From: Aspidiotus rigidus
Lineage: Eukaryota > Arthropoda > Insecta > Hemiptera > Diaspididae
Direction of reading: 5' to 3'
Assembly: GCA_035079385.1 (NCBI GenBank)
Contig: JAVHKY010000029.1
Span: forward strand, 10,974,001-11,038,000
Length of the DNA: 64,000 nucleotides
Part shown: piece by piece, positions 11,741 to 21,965 of the stretch
Layout: the number at the start of each line of letters is the position of its first letter
How positions within the stretch are numbered: the stretch's first letter is position 1
Made by a program: the position numbers and the translations under genes
The notes under the pieces: generated by a model
What the model was told of the DNA's origin: nothing
The model's input: only the letters and a program-made list of their open reading frames with translations
The model's database searches: none

Positions 11741-13910
11741 ATGGTCGCCGACTGGCCTTTACGGCATCCATATTGTGAAATGCTTATGAGATTGTTGGAT
11801 TTTAAAAACCAGATGAGTCGTTTGTTGAGGATTTTTTCTCGCGAATTCGGTGCGAATTAGAAAAATCAGGGAGTGACGGGGAAACAATAGCAGGATAATT
11901 CGTTATCGCTCCCAGTGAGTAGATTCTACTTTAAATGGAGTACTGTTGTAAAATTTCTTATCAATGAATTCCGACAACTTCCGCGATATTTTTTTCCCTC
12001 CGATATTACGTATTATGTGCCTCGAGTTTTCAAACTTTTTTTCGCTCCGTACATGTTTACCGCGCTCAAGAATGACCATTTTTCACGTGAAACTTTCTTG
12101 CTGAAAAATAACTCGGTCGACTTGACAAGTCATAAATTTTACACAACGTATACCTCGATCTCGCCTAGTCTAATTAGTCACGTATCACGTTCGTACGCGT
12201 CTAATTCCTTAATTATACCGAAGATATTCGAGAGTCCTCATATACTACGACATGATACATATTGATGAATATTTGCCCGCCCGTTTCGTACATTTACGTT
12301 CGGTAGTATTCTTATTGCGACAATTTCCAAGTGGGAACGGATTCCTCTACGCACGTTACTATAGATAGTCTGAAGTACAAAATTATATCACGTAGTAAAT
12401 ACGACACAAAATTGTAATTGAGTTCGCGCGCCTCGACTCGCGAAGAAGGGTCTACGCGTGCTTGTCATCGAGACCCAAAATAAATGCCTCTGTAAGGGCA
12501 TCAACGCCGGGGTGTCTATTTCTCTTCCTTCCGATTCGCTAGGCTCAAACGTCATCTCTTCTACAAGAAATTAAAGTATACGTATCACTCTCGGCGTGTG
12601 TGAAACTGCTGAATTTCGCTTTCTCTTTAAGCGTCAGTAAAACTTGCAACAGCGATAAAAGTTTGACAATAACAATAATCGCGATAGTTATTGTCTTTAG
12701 CATGCTGGTTCAGAAGGTATTCGCGTACAAAATACGCAGCAATTAAAAATGTATCTTCTTCCTAGGTATAATTATTCTGTAACCGTTTATCTACACTCGC
12801 GTTCTCCATTACCAACCGCTCTCTTTCCTATTCGGAAAACAACAACAACAACAACAACAACAACTCGGAAAAGACGGAAAAAGGGATCTCTATTCTTACC
12901 GCAACACCCGTTCCAAATGAAAGGATATCTGTTCCATCTTTGCACAGAACTAGAAATTGCGAGCCGGCGAGCGATCTTTTTCTCTTAACAGATATATATG
13001 GGGCTTCTGAACTAAAAGCATCACCTCGCGCATGACATGTACACATAAAACGTAGCCAGAGTACACGAACGTAACCTTTGAAGCAGAAAAAGGCGAAAAA
13101 GACAAGGCGAAAGATAGGTCTACGACCTTCCGCGTAACTCGACAATGCAATTCGAATTCCGCTGTACGACAATGAAAAATGGTTAATTTGAAAAATTCGC
13201 GACTCGAAACGAGTACAACATTTTCTATCCTTTTCTACATCAGCCTCGTAACCAGGGAACACCTAAAAGTTGCGAGTCGCCAGCTATAGAAGAAACTCTA
13301 CGTTCAATTTTTTTTTTCTTCTTTTGCGTTACGCATTCCACGAAACTGAGGCGAATCCAAATGTGTTCATGAAACGTAACGAAAACAATGGAGAAAATAT
13401 TTTTTCGTGTATCGAAGAGGTCCGTCATGTCTTGAACTGCAAGAACTCACTCTAGAAAATTGTAAGGGCTTGCTTTTACCTAAAAATAGACTTTGGATGA
13501 AGAAAAATTTTTCAGCTTTGAGTATTATGGCGAACCAATCCCAAAACTACCGTACAAAGTTGAAACTTAGATGTATCTAGGTAGAAATTCTATTTTCTTT
13601 AAATAAGTTTAATACGGTTTATTCAGATATTTTCTATTGAATAATTCAATTATCATACTTGACTAGTTTTTCGATACAAACATCCCTACTTCCAATAATA
13701 TTAGCTTGTTTGGATTGTGTTTTGATAATTTTGACTTGTAGCCAATGTTCATCTCAACACAATTTAGGGAAGAGTATTTATCATTTATGACACAGAGCTC
13801 CAATTTCTCAGATCGTAATTTTTTCCTGTAATTCCATTAATAGAGTAGTAGCAGTTTATATATTCGCACACTCCTACCAATCGTCGGAAAGATACAGTTT
13901 GCCTGATCGT
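11740..13910. other. Unique CpG-containing block, no gene recognised
   Basis: No recognisable domain. The longest open frame (144 codons, minus, 12828-13262) ends in a leucine run that is only the complement of an (AAC)n repeat. At about 13800 'agctccaatttctcagatcg' faintly resembles the 4.7-kb satellite monomer. Confidence 0.45.
12839..12863. repeat. (AAC)n microsatellite
   Basis: About eight AAC units within unique sequence. Confidence 0.85.
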
Positions 13911-13924
13911 CGATGTGGATAAAC

Positions 13925-14258
13925 CAGTGCTGCTCAGCCAATCCTATTGGCTAAAAACTTTGCTAAAAGCTAACCCTTCAAATTAATTGGCTTCCGCTAT
14001 GAGCTAACGGCTAAAGTGACCCAGTCTCATTGGCTAGCTAACAGCTAGCTAATTTTGGGCCAAAATAGGATGGCTAAGAGCTAAAAGCTAACGGCTCGAA
14101 GTAGGGGAGGGAGTCACTCCAATGCGGAGAGAAGAGAAAATGTTGACCGTTAGCAATTCAAATTTGAATGGCTAACATGATTTCACTACGGCTAGTTAAT
14201 CTTGGATGAAAATTGCTCGGCTAACGGCCAATGGCTTCGGCTTAGCTAAGCAGCCCTG
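13925..14258. mobile_element. hAT-type MITE with terminal inverted repeats and 8-bp target duplication
   Basis: The left end is CAGTGCTGCTCAGCC. The right end, inverted, is CAGGGCTGCTTAGCT. The flanks are GGATAAAC on the left and GTATAAAC on the right, an 8-bp duplication with one mismatch. CAGNG-type ends and 8-bp duplications are hallmarks of hAT elements. The 334-bp body is made of 'gctaacggcta' and 'ggctaagagctaa' variants and has no transposase, so it is non-autonomous. Confidence 0.8.
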
Positions 14259-14414
14259 GTATAAACGTGAATTTAAACTTTGTAGGGTAGAAAACGAGTC
14301 AGATAAAAGAAGGGTCGCAATTCCTAACCGGGCATCCGTCAGGATCGTTAACAACGCGCGTGACTCGTTCAACAGTAAAGATGCTTCTGCCGATATCGTA
14401 AGTGGACGGACGAT

Positions 14415-14920
14415 TCCGAATTGAGTCGCAAACTACCTTTTTTTTTTAGCTGAATTGAGTCTCGAGATGTCGAGGGTACGGCAAAAAATATCCGAATTGA
14501 GTCCCATAGTGTCGGAGGAAGACGAGTGTAATGTCTCCACGTGTCAGTGGTACACAAACGAATTGAGTACGTAGTCCATAAGCCGCGAATGATTTTCTTA
14601 TTTTCCTTTTCGACAACAGACTTATAGGACTGTCGATGTATGTATCACCGATACAATTAACCATGAGAGTTAGCGCGTGGGTTTGAAAAATGTTCCACGA
14701 TGACAATTTTCTTCTGAGTTTGGGAAGAAATTTGTAATAGACACGTTTCACAAATTCAATTCTCGATGACTCACCGAGATCAGTGTTGCAACCGCAGCCT
14801 CTCTCTTGACTGTATCTGAACGTTTCTCCAATTACGTGAATATCGAGGTCACATTGGAACGAACTCACCCATTTTCTCAGACTTGGTGCCACCGACTCTT
14901 CGAAACTCAATTCGGACATT
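14415..14920 (-). other. Unassigned 157-codon open frame with GAATTGAGT repeats
   Basis: The longest open frame outside recognised repeats here (14446-14919, minus) starts MSELSFEESVAPSLRKWVSS. I do not recognise any family. GAATTGAGT recurs near 14418, 14452, 14494 and 14560, and its complement lies at 14904, so the stretch may be a repeat bounded by inverted copies of CCGAATTGAGT. Without splice sites or homology I would not call it a gene. Confidence 0.15.
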
Positions 14921-15409
14921 AAATTTTTCCGGCTCGCTCCTGGGACTCCGGAGAGGCTCCGACTAAAGACTTGCAGAACAGGCGCCCGAGAAAGATGAGG
15001 CTCTAGAGCTCATAGTTTTAAGACTGAGAAGGTTGTGGACTTTCTGGCCTTTGAAACATTCTAACTTCCCCGAATAATCGATCCAATTTCTCTTCAGAAT
15101 CGATCATAAGAAATGATTATCAGAATCGATATCGAGAAATCCTTCATAAAACAAATTTTTATAAATATTAAATTTACTCACATTATTTATACAAATATTT
15201 CAGAGAAGAAAACAATTGAAACTAAAATACATTCTCTACATTTCTATCGTGATCACTCGCTAAAGACTCAATTAGTCAATCAACATTTCCTTTCTTCCAT
15301 CCCAAATTCTGTCAAAGATTTACTGTATCTTGGCACAGTATCGCTCATAAATTTGATTTTTCAAATTTCTTCAACTCATCCGCAAATGTTCCTCAACAAA
15401 ACGCACTTC

Positions 15410-17160
15410 CAGCACCGGTATCCATCCTCTAGGGCATTGCGGCGGTAATCCGGAGGGCTCAATCAAGAGTAGCCAGGCTCCATTTTCTCCTCGATGTCCA
15501 CTTGCTGTGCAGTGTCCGTCGATAAGGCCACTTCAGTGGTCTAACCTACTGACCATGGGAGAACTCAGCACTCACACGGGAATTTCGGACGCACGCGTAT
15601 CTACTCCTCCAATCAGAGCTTTCAGCTACCACTGGGAACTCACTGGTAGCTTACCAGTAGTGCTTGGCGTTCTCAGGCGGAAATTCTTCCTCCACTTTTT
15701 GTTCTTTTGTTGGCGTCTTTTTTTTCCCCTTTTGATAGCGCTTCCTCTTAAGCGGCCTGTGTTTGGATGTAGCGATGTTTGTGCTGGTGTTAGTGGTAGC
15801 AGCAGCAGCAGTATGGGGGATGGTACACATAGATGTGAGAGGCCATAACGTGACTCTACATCTGCTGCACCCGTTCCGCGTTCATTTTCTTTTTCATTGC
15901 CTTAGCGGCAAATGTAGATACATGACTCCGTATATGTGTTGTTATGCATGGAACCAGATTACTTGGGGTGATTTTTTCATCTACCGCGATCTCAAGGAGA
16001 GACCGTTTTAACTCACCCCGCTTACGTATCCGCGCTTCAAACTCAAAGAAGTGTTCTGTGGTCCAACATCTTGCTCCTCACATTTTGTGTCGACATCCAT
16101 ACCCGCTCAGCTGGTTATGGTCTCGGTCCATCCACTCGTCACGAGGGTCTTTTCGCTTGTTCCCGCTCTTTTCACTTGGCAATCGAGGAGCGCCTGGCCT
16201 CCTGCTTGACCCGCAAGGCTTGTCGGATGGTCTTTGTCTCGAATACCACTGCTCGTTCGTCTGCCAGCAGACCAATTGGGGGAGCGTTTGTCGACACAGT
16301 ACGGTGGGTACTAACACACCTAAGCGCAGCTCTTCGTTGGAGTCTTTCTATTTCTCTTCTTAGGTACTCAATCTTTTTGGAGTTGGGCCTCACTGGGATT
16401 CCATAAAAAAGGACTGACATTACTGAGCAGCTTTTCTTGGTCCTAGGTGGGACAAACGTGTCACCAACCTGAAAGCTTTCTCCGACACTTTTCAAAATGG
16501 TGGCAGAATCTGAGCTTGCTGTCGAACTAGAGCCCCAGGTACTTCAGTGTCTTCTTAGTTTTGATCCACATCTTGCAGGAGAAAGGTGGGTGGATTAAAC
16601 TTTCTAAGGGTCGTAAAAACAATGGCCTTTGTCTTGTCAACTGCCAAGCTTAATCCGGCCGACATGATTCATTGGGTCACAGTCTCTAGGGCTTGGTTCA
16701 CCTTGGTCTCCACCTCGACAACAGTGTCGGGCACCCCTGGTGGAAGCTTCGTCTTGAAAATGCCATTAAATGCAATGTCCACGAAGTAACGCCCAAGACA
16801 GAGCAGAAAAAGCCCGTAGGAAGACTGCATGTTACGCTTCTTCTCACTGTGCCAGCAGACGTCTCTATTTCGACCACTCTGCAGATGATCCTTCACTCTT
16901 GCGTTTTGTAACAGCATTGTCAATATCTTCTGCCACGGAATGGAATTGAAAGCATTCTTTCTATCGAGGCTGACAGCTCCTCAGAACTGGCGCTTCTTCA
17001 TTGCCGCAGGGGCTTTGATTGCGGTATCGGAAACGGTACTGACTCTCGGAAATTATCCTCTTGGACTTTTGGTGGTTTTCCAACTGCTCAAATAACTTGC
17101 TGACAGTATCGAACAGGTAAGAGCGGTCGGTAGGAGGACGGCAGGCCAGGTAGTTGGTCC
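15410..17160 (-). pseudogene. R1-like non-LTR retrotransposon, 5'-truncated, decayed
   Basis: Read on the minus strand from 17160 down: LSENQY-like and NAFNSIPWQKI-type RT blocks (frame-broken), LPPGVPDTVVEVETKVNQAL, LETVTQW and LKYLGL, a stop, then FDSKLRF. SVLFYGIPV..NSKKIEYLRR, ERLQRRAALRCVSTHRTVST, PPIGLLADERAVVFE and RVKQEARRS follow. HVSTFAAKAMKKKMNAER near 15900 is the C-terminal block, with UTR-like sequence to about 15410. These are signatures of R1-clade ORF2. The catalytic FADD segment between LPPGV and TVVEVE is deleted, and there are stops and frameshifts. Whether it ever sat in rDNA cannot be judged. Confidence 0.8.
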
Positions 17161-17169
17161 TTTTTCTCT

Positions 17170-19255
17170 ATCGGTGCCAATTAACCTATCATGGTGTAAA
17201 ATCGATACGTGAGAGGTTTGACGATTAAAGTTACGTTGGTATCACTGTTATGGTAATTTTTTCAGGAAATAAGGAGTTATTTTAGTGAAAAATCGAAACT
17301 TTACTCAAAACCACTATGAAACGTACGTACAGGAAACCCAGCAGCTACAAACTTTACATAGCGGGGACAAAAGAATACACTGAACAACAAATTTATGCTC
17401 GTAAGAGCATCGAATCTTGCTCCAACAAAACTTTCATAATTAAAGTTGTGGTCCAGCGCAAAAAGGGAAAAGAAAGCTTGCCACGTATACTGTATATGTA
17501 TATATATCGTTATGAAGTTAAATTATTCGGGATCGTGTCAGTTTTCCGGAGTTAGTTTCATTACGAGTATTACAACCGCCTCCGAACACACCGTGTTTAT
17601 ATAGGCTTTTTACAAACCTCCGCGACACCATGAACTGAATGTAATTATAAGGATTACCTTCTACGCACGATAAAGTATAATGTCAAAGACAGAAAGAGAG
17701 GCTTTACAAGCGACAGACGGACGATTTTGTCCACCAAATGTCTCACTCGACGTAATCCTAATTTCGCGTCAATGAAATTGAACGTAGAAACTCGGAAAAC
17801 TTTCAAACGTTTGAAAGTTGTACCGATTGCCACCGAAAAAGTGTGAGTACACCGCGATAAGACTGATTATTATTCCCCTTGAAAATTCAAAATCAGACGT
17901 CAGAATCTTTTGGCGAAAAAATCGACAAGTAACTACTCATAGTTTACGTACGTGATTACGTTACAGCTATAGAAATATTGACAACCAAACCATAAACTCT
18001 GATCAAGTTTTAAAAGTTGCCGAGATTATAAACTATCTTACGGCGAGTTGGAAAACTTAGTTATAATTGAACTGCGGCTACCTCTTTTCTTACTGCACCA
18101 CCAGGAACGATAATTATTGATATTCTTTGAGAAGTCGATAAAAAATACAATCACGATTAAGCGAGAGGAATATTCAGAACTTCGAGAAATACGACGAAAG
18201 ACAGAAAAATTTAGAAAGTGTGAATGTGTTTCAAAATCCGAATTTTAAAATGTCTCGCTCTTAGCTGAAATTGGTGACTTCTTGTTCTACCGACTCAAAA
18301 TCTTTCGGCCTGTGAATAAATTATGTTTTCCAAAAGTGCAATACAAGAGGAATTGGGTGCGAATTAGCTAGCAGCCCTGAATTTCAGGCTTTGAAATCTA
18401 AAATCCAAATGTCTGTTTGTAAATGCGATCAGTTGTGTACTTTTGAGGATAGTTTTTTGCGAACTGAAACTATTTCAGCGCTATGCAATCTCGCCCGACA
18501 CTCGAACGCTATTAGCATAATACACTCGTACATACGAGCAAATGTAAACGTATATAACATTATATCAACATAATCGTCCTATTTCGAATATTATAAAGGC
18601 CTACATATTATACAGAAAGCAGATAAGGAGGCGAATGCGTATGGAAAAGAAAGGAAATAAAAAAGAATTGAACTTTAAGTAACTCTTTAGAGAGTTTCGC
18701 AGTTAGATATAACGATTAATGACATCTGCGTTCGGTACGAAAAAATCGTACGTACGATGATTATCCGTTTCGTGATTTTTTTTTTTTTTAAACGAGAATT
18801 TGAAAAGTCTAAAATCTCCCGTACAAACGAAGCGAGTAGCGTCTCTTTTTTTATTTTTTAACGCATCTCCCCAATCTCGCATCAAAATTCAAATTTTATC
18901 GAGGTCACGAAAGCGTCGCCGAAAACCCTCACAGTAATCTTATTCTCAAATTGGATATATTTCCGATGCTTTTATATAGGAGGAAGAAAGAAAAAAAGAA
19001 AGGTCGTACTCGATCTCTTTCGAAGCACGCCCCAGCGGATTTTCAAAATTACGAAAATATACGCGTAAAGATGGGAAATACGCTGGATAATTCATCACAT
19101 ATGCTGCGAGGGAGGTAAAACTGTGTCAAATGAAAAATTCGTATTCGCGTTGCGAAATTTACTCTTGTTGTGATGTACTCAGTCAGTCGTAGCCTCTGTA
19201 TCTAAGTTTTGACTGTGATTTTTGAGTTGAATTTTCCAAACGATTCGTATGTATA
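17170..19255. other. Unique CpG-containing block, no gene recognised
   Basis: Non-repetitive sequence with short open frames only (at most 79 codons). No domain, splice-flanked exon or RNA gene was seen. It may be intron of the RBM24-like gene. Confidence 0.45.
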
Positions 19256-19259
19256 TCGG

Positions 19260-19492
19260 AAGTTGCGGAAATTGGGAGACAGAGGATGGAAAAGTTGGAG
19301 GTTGGGGTGAGTCTACGAAAGTGAAGCGGAGTTTCTGAGACCTCTGTGCGCAGACTAAGTTTGGGCCTAGTACGATACGCTTCGAAGGCGATCCTGAGAA
19401 AAAAGGTTTGGATGGAGTCGAGTAAGCTGAGGATAGTTTTGTTGGCTGTGTTATAAATTAGAGAACCGGAATCTAATTTTGAGCGAGTGTGG
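19260..19492 (-). pseudogene. Jockey-like RT C-terminal part (downstream half of an interrupted copy)
   Basis: On the minus strand HTRSKLDSGSLIYNTANKTI is followed by LSLLDSIQTFFLRIAFEAYR, TRPKLSLRTEV and ETPLHFRRLT. This is the textbook end of a Jockey-like RT (RSKLDYGSxIY..LxxLDxIQxxxLRxxxGAxRTSPxxSLxxExGExPL). It continues the RT at 20290-21180, which is separated from it by an inserted repeat. Confidence 0.75.
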
Positions 19493-19499
19493 CTTTTCT

Positions 19500-20285
19500 A
19501 AGTTCCCCTCTTGTCATATATATTTCGGAGGTTGAAATTTTTTCAAGTCCCCCTCCTATCATACATAGTTTAAGAGCGGGGCCTGTGACGTCACAACCTG
19601 GTGATGTGATAGATCAGTTTTTTTCAAGTTCCTCTCCTATTATATATAGCTCCAAAGTCCGAGCCTGTGACGTCACAATTGGATGAAGTCATAGGTCAGC
19701 CTTGTGACTTCATAGATCAATTTTTTTCAAGTCTCCTCCTATTACATAGTTCCAAAGTCTGGGCCTGTGACGTCACAATTTGATGACGTCATAACTTAGA
19801 TAGGGCCTCTGTCCCATAAGAAATACATTGTGCGAAGGCCCTTTTGCCAGATACGTCCTCATGTATAGCTTGTGGGCGGGGCCTGGGGCTTATGACGTCA
19901 CAGTTTGACAACATCATAGGTCAGTCTTGTGCCATCACAATCTGACGACGTCGTAGATCAGTTGTTTTCCCAAGTACCCTCCTATTATATATATTTTGGG
20001 AGCGGGGCCTGTGACATCACAGTTTGATGACGTCATAGGTCGACCTCGTGACTTCACAATTTACAGTTTTAAGATCCCACATGCCTCACCCCTCATTCAA
20101 CTCTGTTGAAGAACCCGTGAGTTTGTTCGAAGTTCCCCTCCTATTATATATAGCTTCAAAGTTTGAGCCTGGATGACGTCATAGGCAGTCTTGTGACTTG
20201 ACAATCTACATGTTTCAGTTCCCATATGCCCCTTAAAACAGGTTCCCTGCCACCCCTCGATTAACTCTCTTAAAGAACCCGTGAG
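19500..20285 (-). mobile_element. TGACGTCA-rich element inserted in a Jockey-like RT, flanked by TTTTCT
   Basis: RT homology stops at about 20291 and resumes at about 19493. The insert is bounded by TTTTCT at 19494-19499 and 20286-20291, a plausible 6-bp target duplication. On the minus strand it begins CTCACGGGTTCTTTAA, the same start seen at 42240 after an A-run. Inside are tandem ~100-bp modules with perfect TGACGTCA at 19586, 19668, 19768, 19783, 19893, 20028 and 20174, the module 'tcctattatatatagctccaaagt', and AACAGGTTCCCTG near 20238. It has no open frame of note and is non-autonomous. Confidence 0.7.
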
Positions 20286-20289
20286 TTTT

Positions 20290-21180
20290 CTTTTACAGCC
20301 TTTTGAGCGGTGGCATATGAATTTTACAATGTTGAAAGCGCGTGTGCATTTGGCTTTGAGGAATTTAGTGTGGGGAGCTTGGGTAAATTTTTGATCAAAA
20401 TGTAAACCGAGGAGTTTACCGTAGTTATGTGATGGAATTTCGAAGTTTTGTAAAATTAATGGAGGGCATTCCTTTTTTCGAAAATACTGAATAAGTTTTT
20501 GAGGAAGAAAATCTGAGTTTGTTTTTCGATGCCCATGCAGTATTCTCGAGGAGTCGATGGGTTCTTTGAGGGTTAGCCGAGCAGATAGAGATAAGAAGCT
20601 GACTGAGGGGAGGGTTGACATGTGTGGTGATATAATTGATAGCTATTAAAAAGAGTGAAACACTAAAAACTTTGCCTTGAGGAACTCCGTTCTGGGCCGA
20701 GAGGGGGGAGGTGGTTTTGTTATCGATTTTTAATAGAACGGTTCTGTAGTTAGAAGAGTTTATTAGAGACAAGGTGTCTCCGGTCCCGAAGAAAGGCTTC
20801 CTGAAGGTGGAAGAAGAGGGTGCACAGGCAGGATTTGTTGGTGGTAGTATCGTAGATTTAGGATTGAAGGTCTGAAAGAGGTTGTGTACTGTTCCGTCTC
20901 TTTCTAAAATCATATTGGAAGGGGACTTCGCAAAAATTTTAAGAATCCTTCTCTTACTAATGTTGTTTAATTCTAAATACCATAGAACCAAGAATACTAG
21001 AGAGAGTTGAAGGGCGATATGAGACAGGGCGAGGAGGGAGTCTGCTCTGGGTTTTAGTATGAGGAGGATGATAACTGTTTTCCAAAGAGGGGGTGAGTGC
21101 TTTGTGTGAAGATGGAGTTGAAAAAGGAGAAAAGATAAGAGTGTGAGGTCGAGTAAATGATAAAAATGTGAACAATTTTC
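20290..21180 (-). pseudogene. Jockey-like reverse transcriptase relic (upstream half)
   Basis: From 21180 downward on the minus strand: VSYRPSTLSSILGSMV (SYRPISLxSxLGKxxE block), NGVPQGKVFSVSLFLIAIN (GxPQGSxLSPxLF block), WASKNKLRFSSSKT, NYGKLLGLHFDQK (KxLGLxFD block), FLKAKCTRAFNIVKFICHRS and SKGCKRK. The FADD catalytic motif expected between NPPLS and NPQRTH is missing, so the protein is dead. Frames switch near 20600 and 20960. RT homology ends exactly at the inserted repeat at 20285. Confidence 0.8.
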
Positions 21181-21284
21181 CTGCCCATTTATTTGAATGT
21201 TTCCTAAGTATTGTTATTTCTAAGAGGTTTACAAAATGTCTGAGGTGCTATAGCTGACTGCTCTGTTACATTGGCTAACAGTTT

Positions 21285-21965
21285 ATTTGTAGTGACGTCA
21301 ATCTAGAGTCGATTTTCCAGACAACTTCTCCGAATATTTTATCAATTTAAAATTGACCGTTCTGTCGTGTTCATTAAAACTGTTAATTTTTAGTTATTTG
21401 GGAACATACGTTGATTAACTTCAAATCGACGTCGGTCTGGAGTTGATTTCAAATCAACTTCAGATTTTCTATTGACTCGAAATAATTTGTTGTTCTCCTT
21501 GTATCGACCTCAAATCGACGTTGATCTGGAGTCGAATTCCAGTCAACCCCTTGTAGCATTTTGTCTGTTCGGTGACTTTACTACTCGCAGATAGTGGCCG
21601 TTCCGAATCCCCATTGTACTTGACTAGCCAAATTGGCACAATCCTAACGTCAATTTTCAGTTTACATGTAAAGCTATCTGGAGTCGACTCATTTTGTCAT
21701 CAATTCTGAAACTCCGAAACAGATTATAGTCCAGTTTCAACCTATAATATCGTTTGCGAATCTTTCGCCTATGAATGCCGTGTAATTGATATGAAATCGA
21801 CGTCGATCTTCGGCCGACGTTAATGGCGTTGGATTAGAGTGTTTATTTTACGATAAAGTCGATTTAATTTTTACTACATCGAGTATGAGTCGATTGAACG
21901 AAATGTGCGGTCTATTTTGAGTCGACACCCAGTAATTGAGTATCGATTTGGAGTCGACAAGGTTG
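21285..21965. repeat. GTCGAC/ATCGACGTCGAT-rich repeat region
   Basis: Repeated motifs 'atcgacgt(c/t)g(a/g)tctggagt(c/t)ga', 'ggagtcgac' and 'gagtcgatt' occur about a dozen times, many in inverted pairs (near 21480-21540 and 21795-21830). This suggests a degenerate palindromic repeat rather than genes. Confidence 0.45.

Noticed and set aside
12828..13262. 144-codon minus-strand frame
   Set aside because: Its C-terminal Leu run is the complement of an (AAC)n microsatellite and no domain is recognisable.
20097..20290. Continuation of the Jockey-like RT frame below 20290
   Set aside because: The frame stays open, but the peptide is encoded by the inserted TGACGTCA-rich repeat, not by RT sequence.
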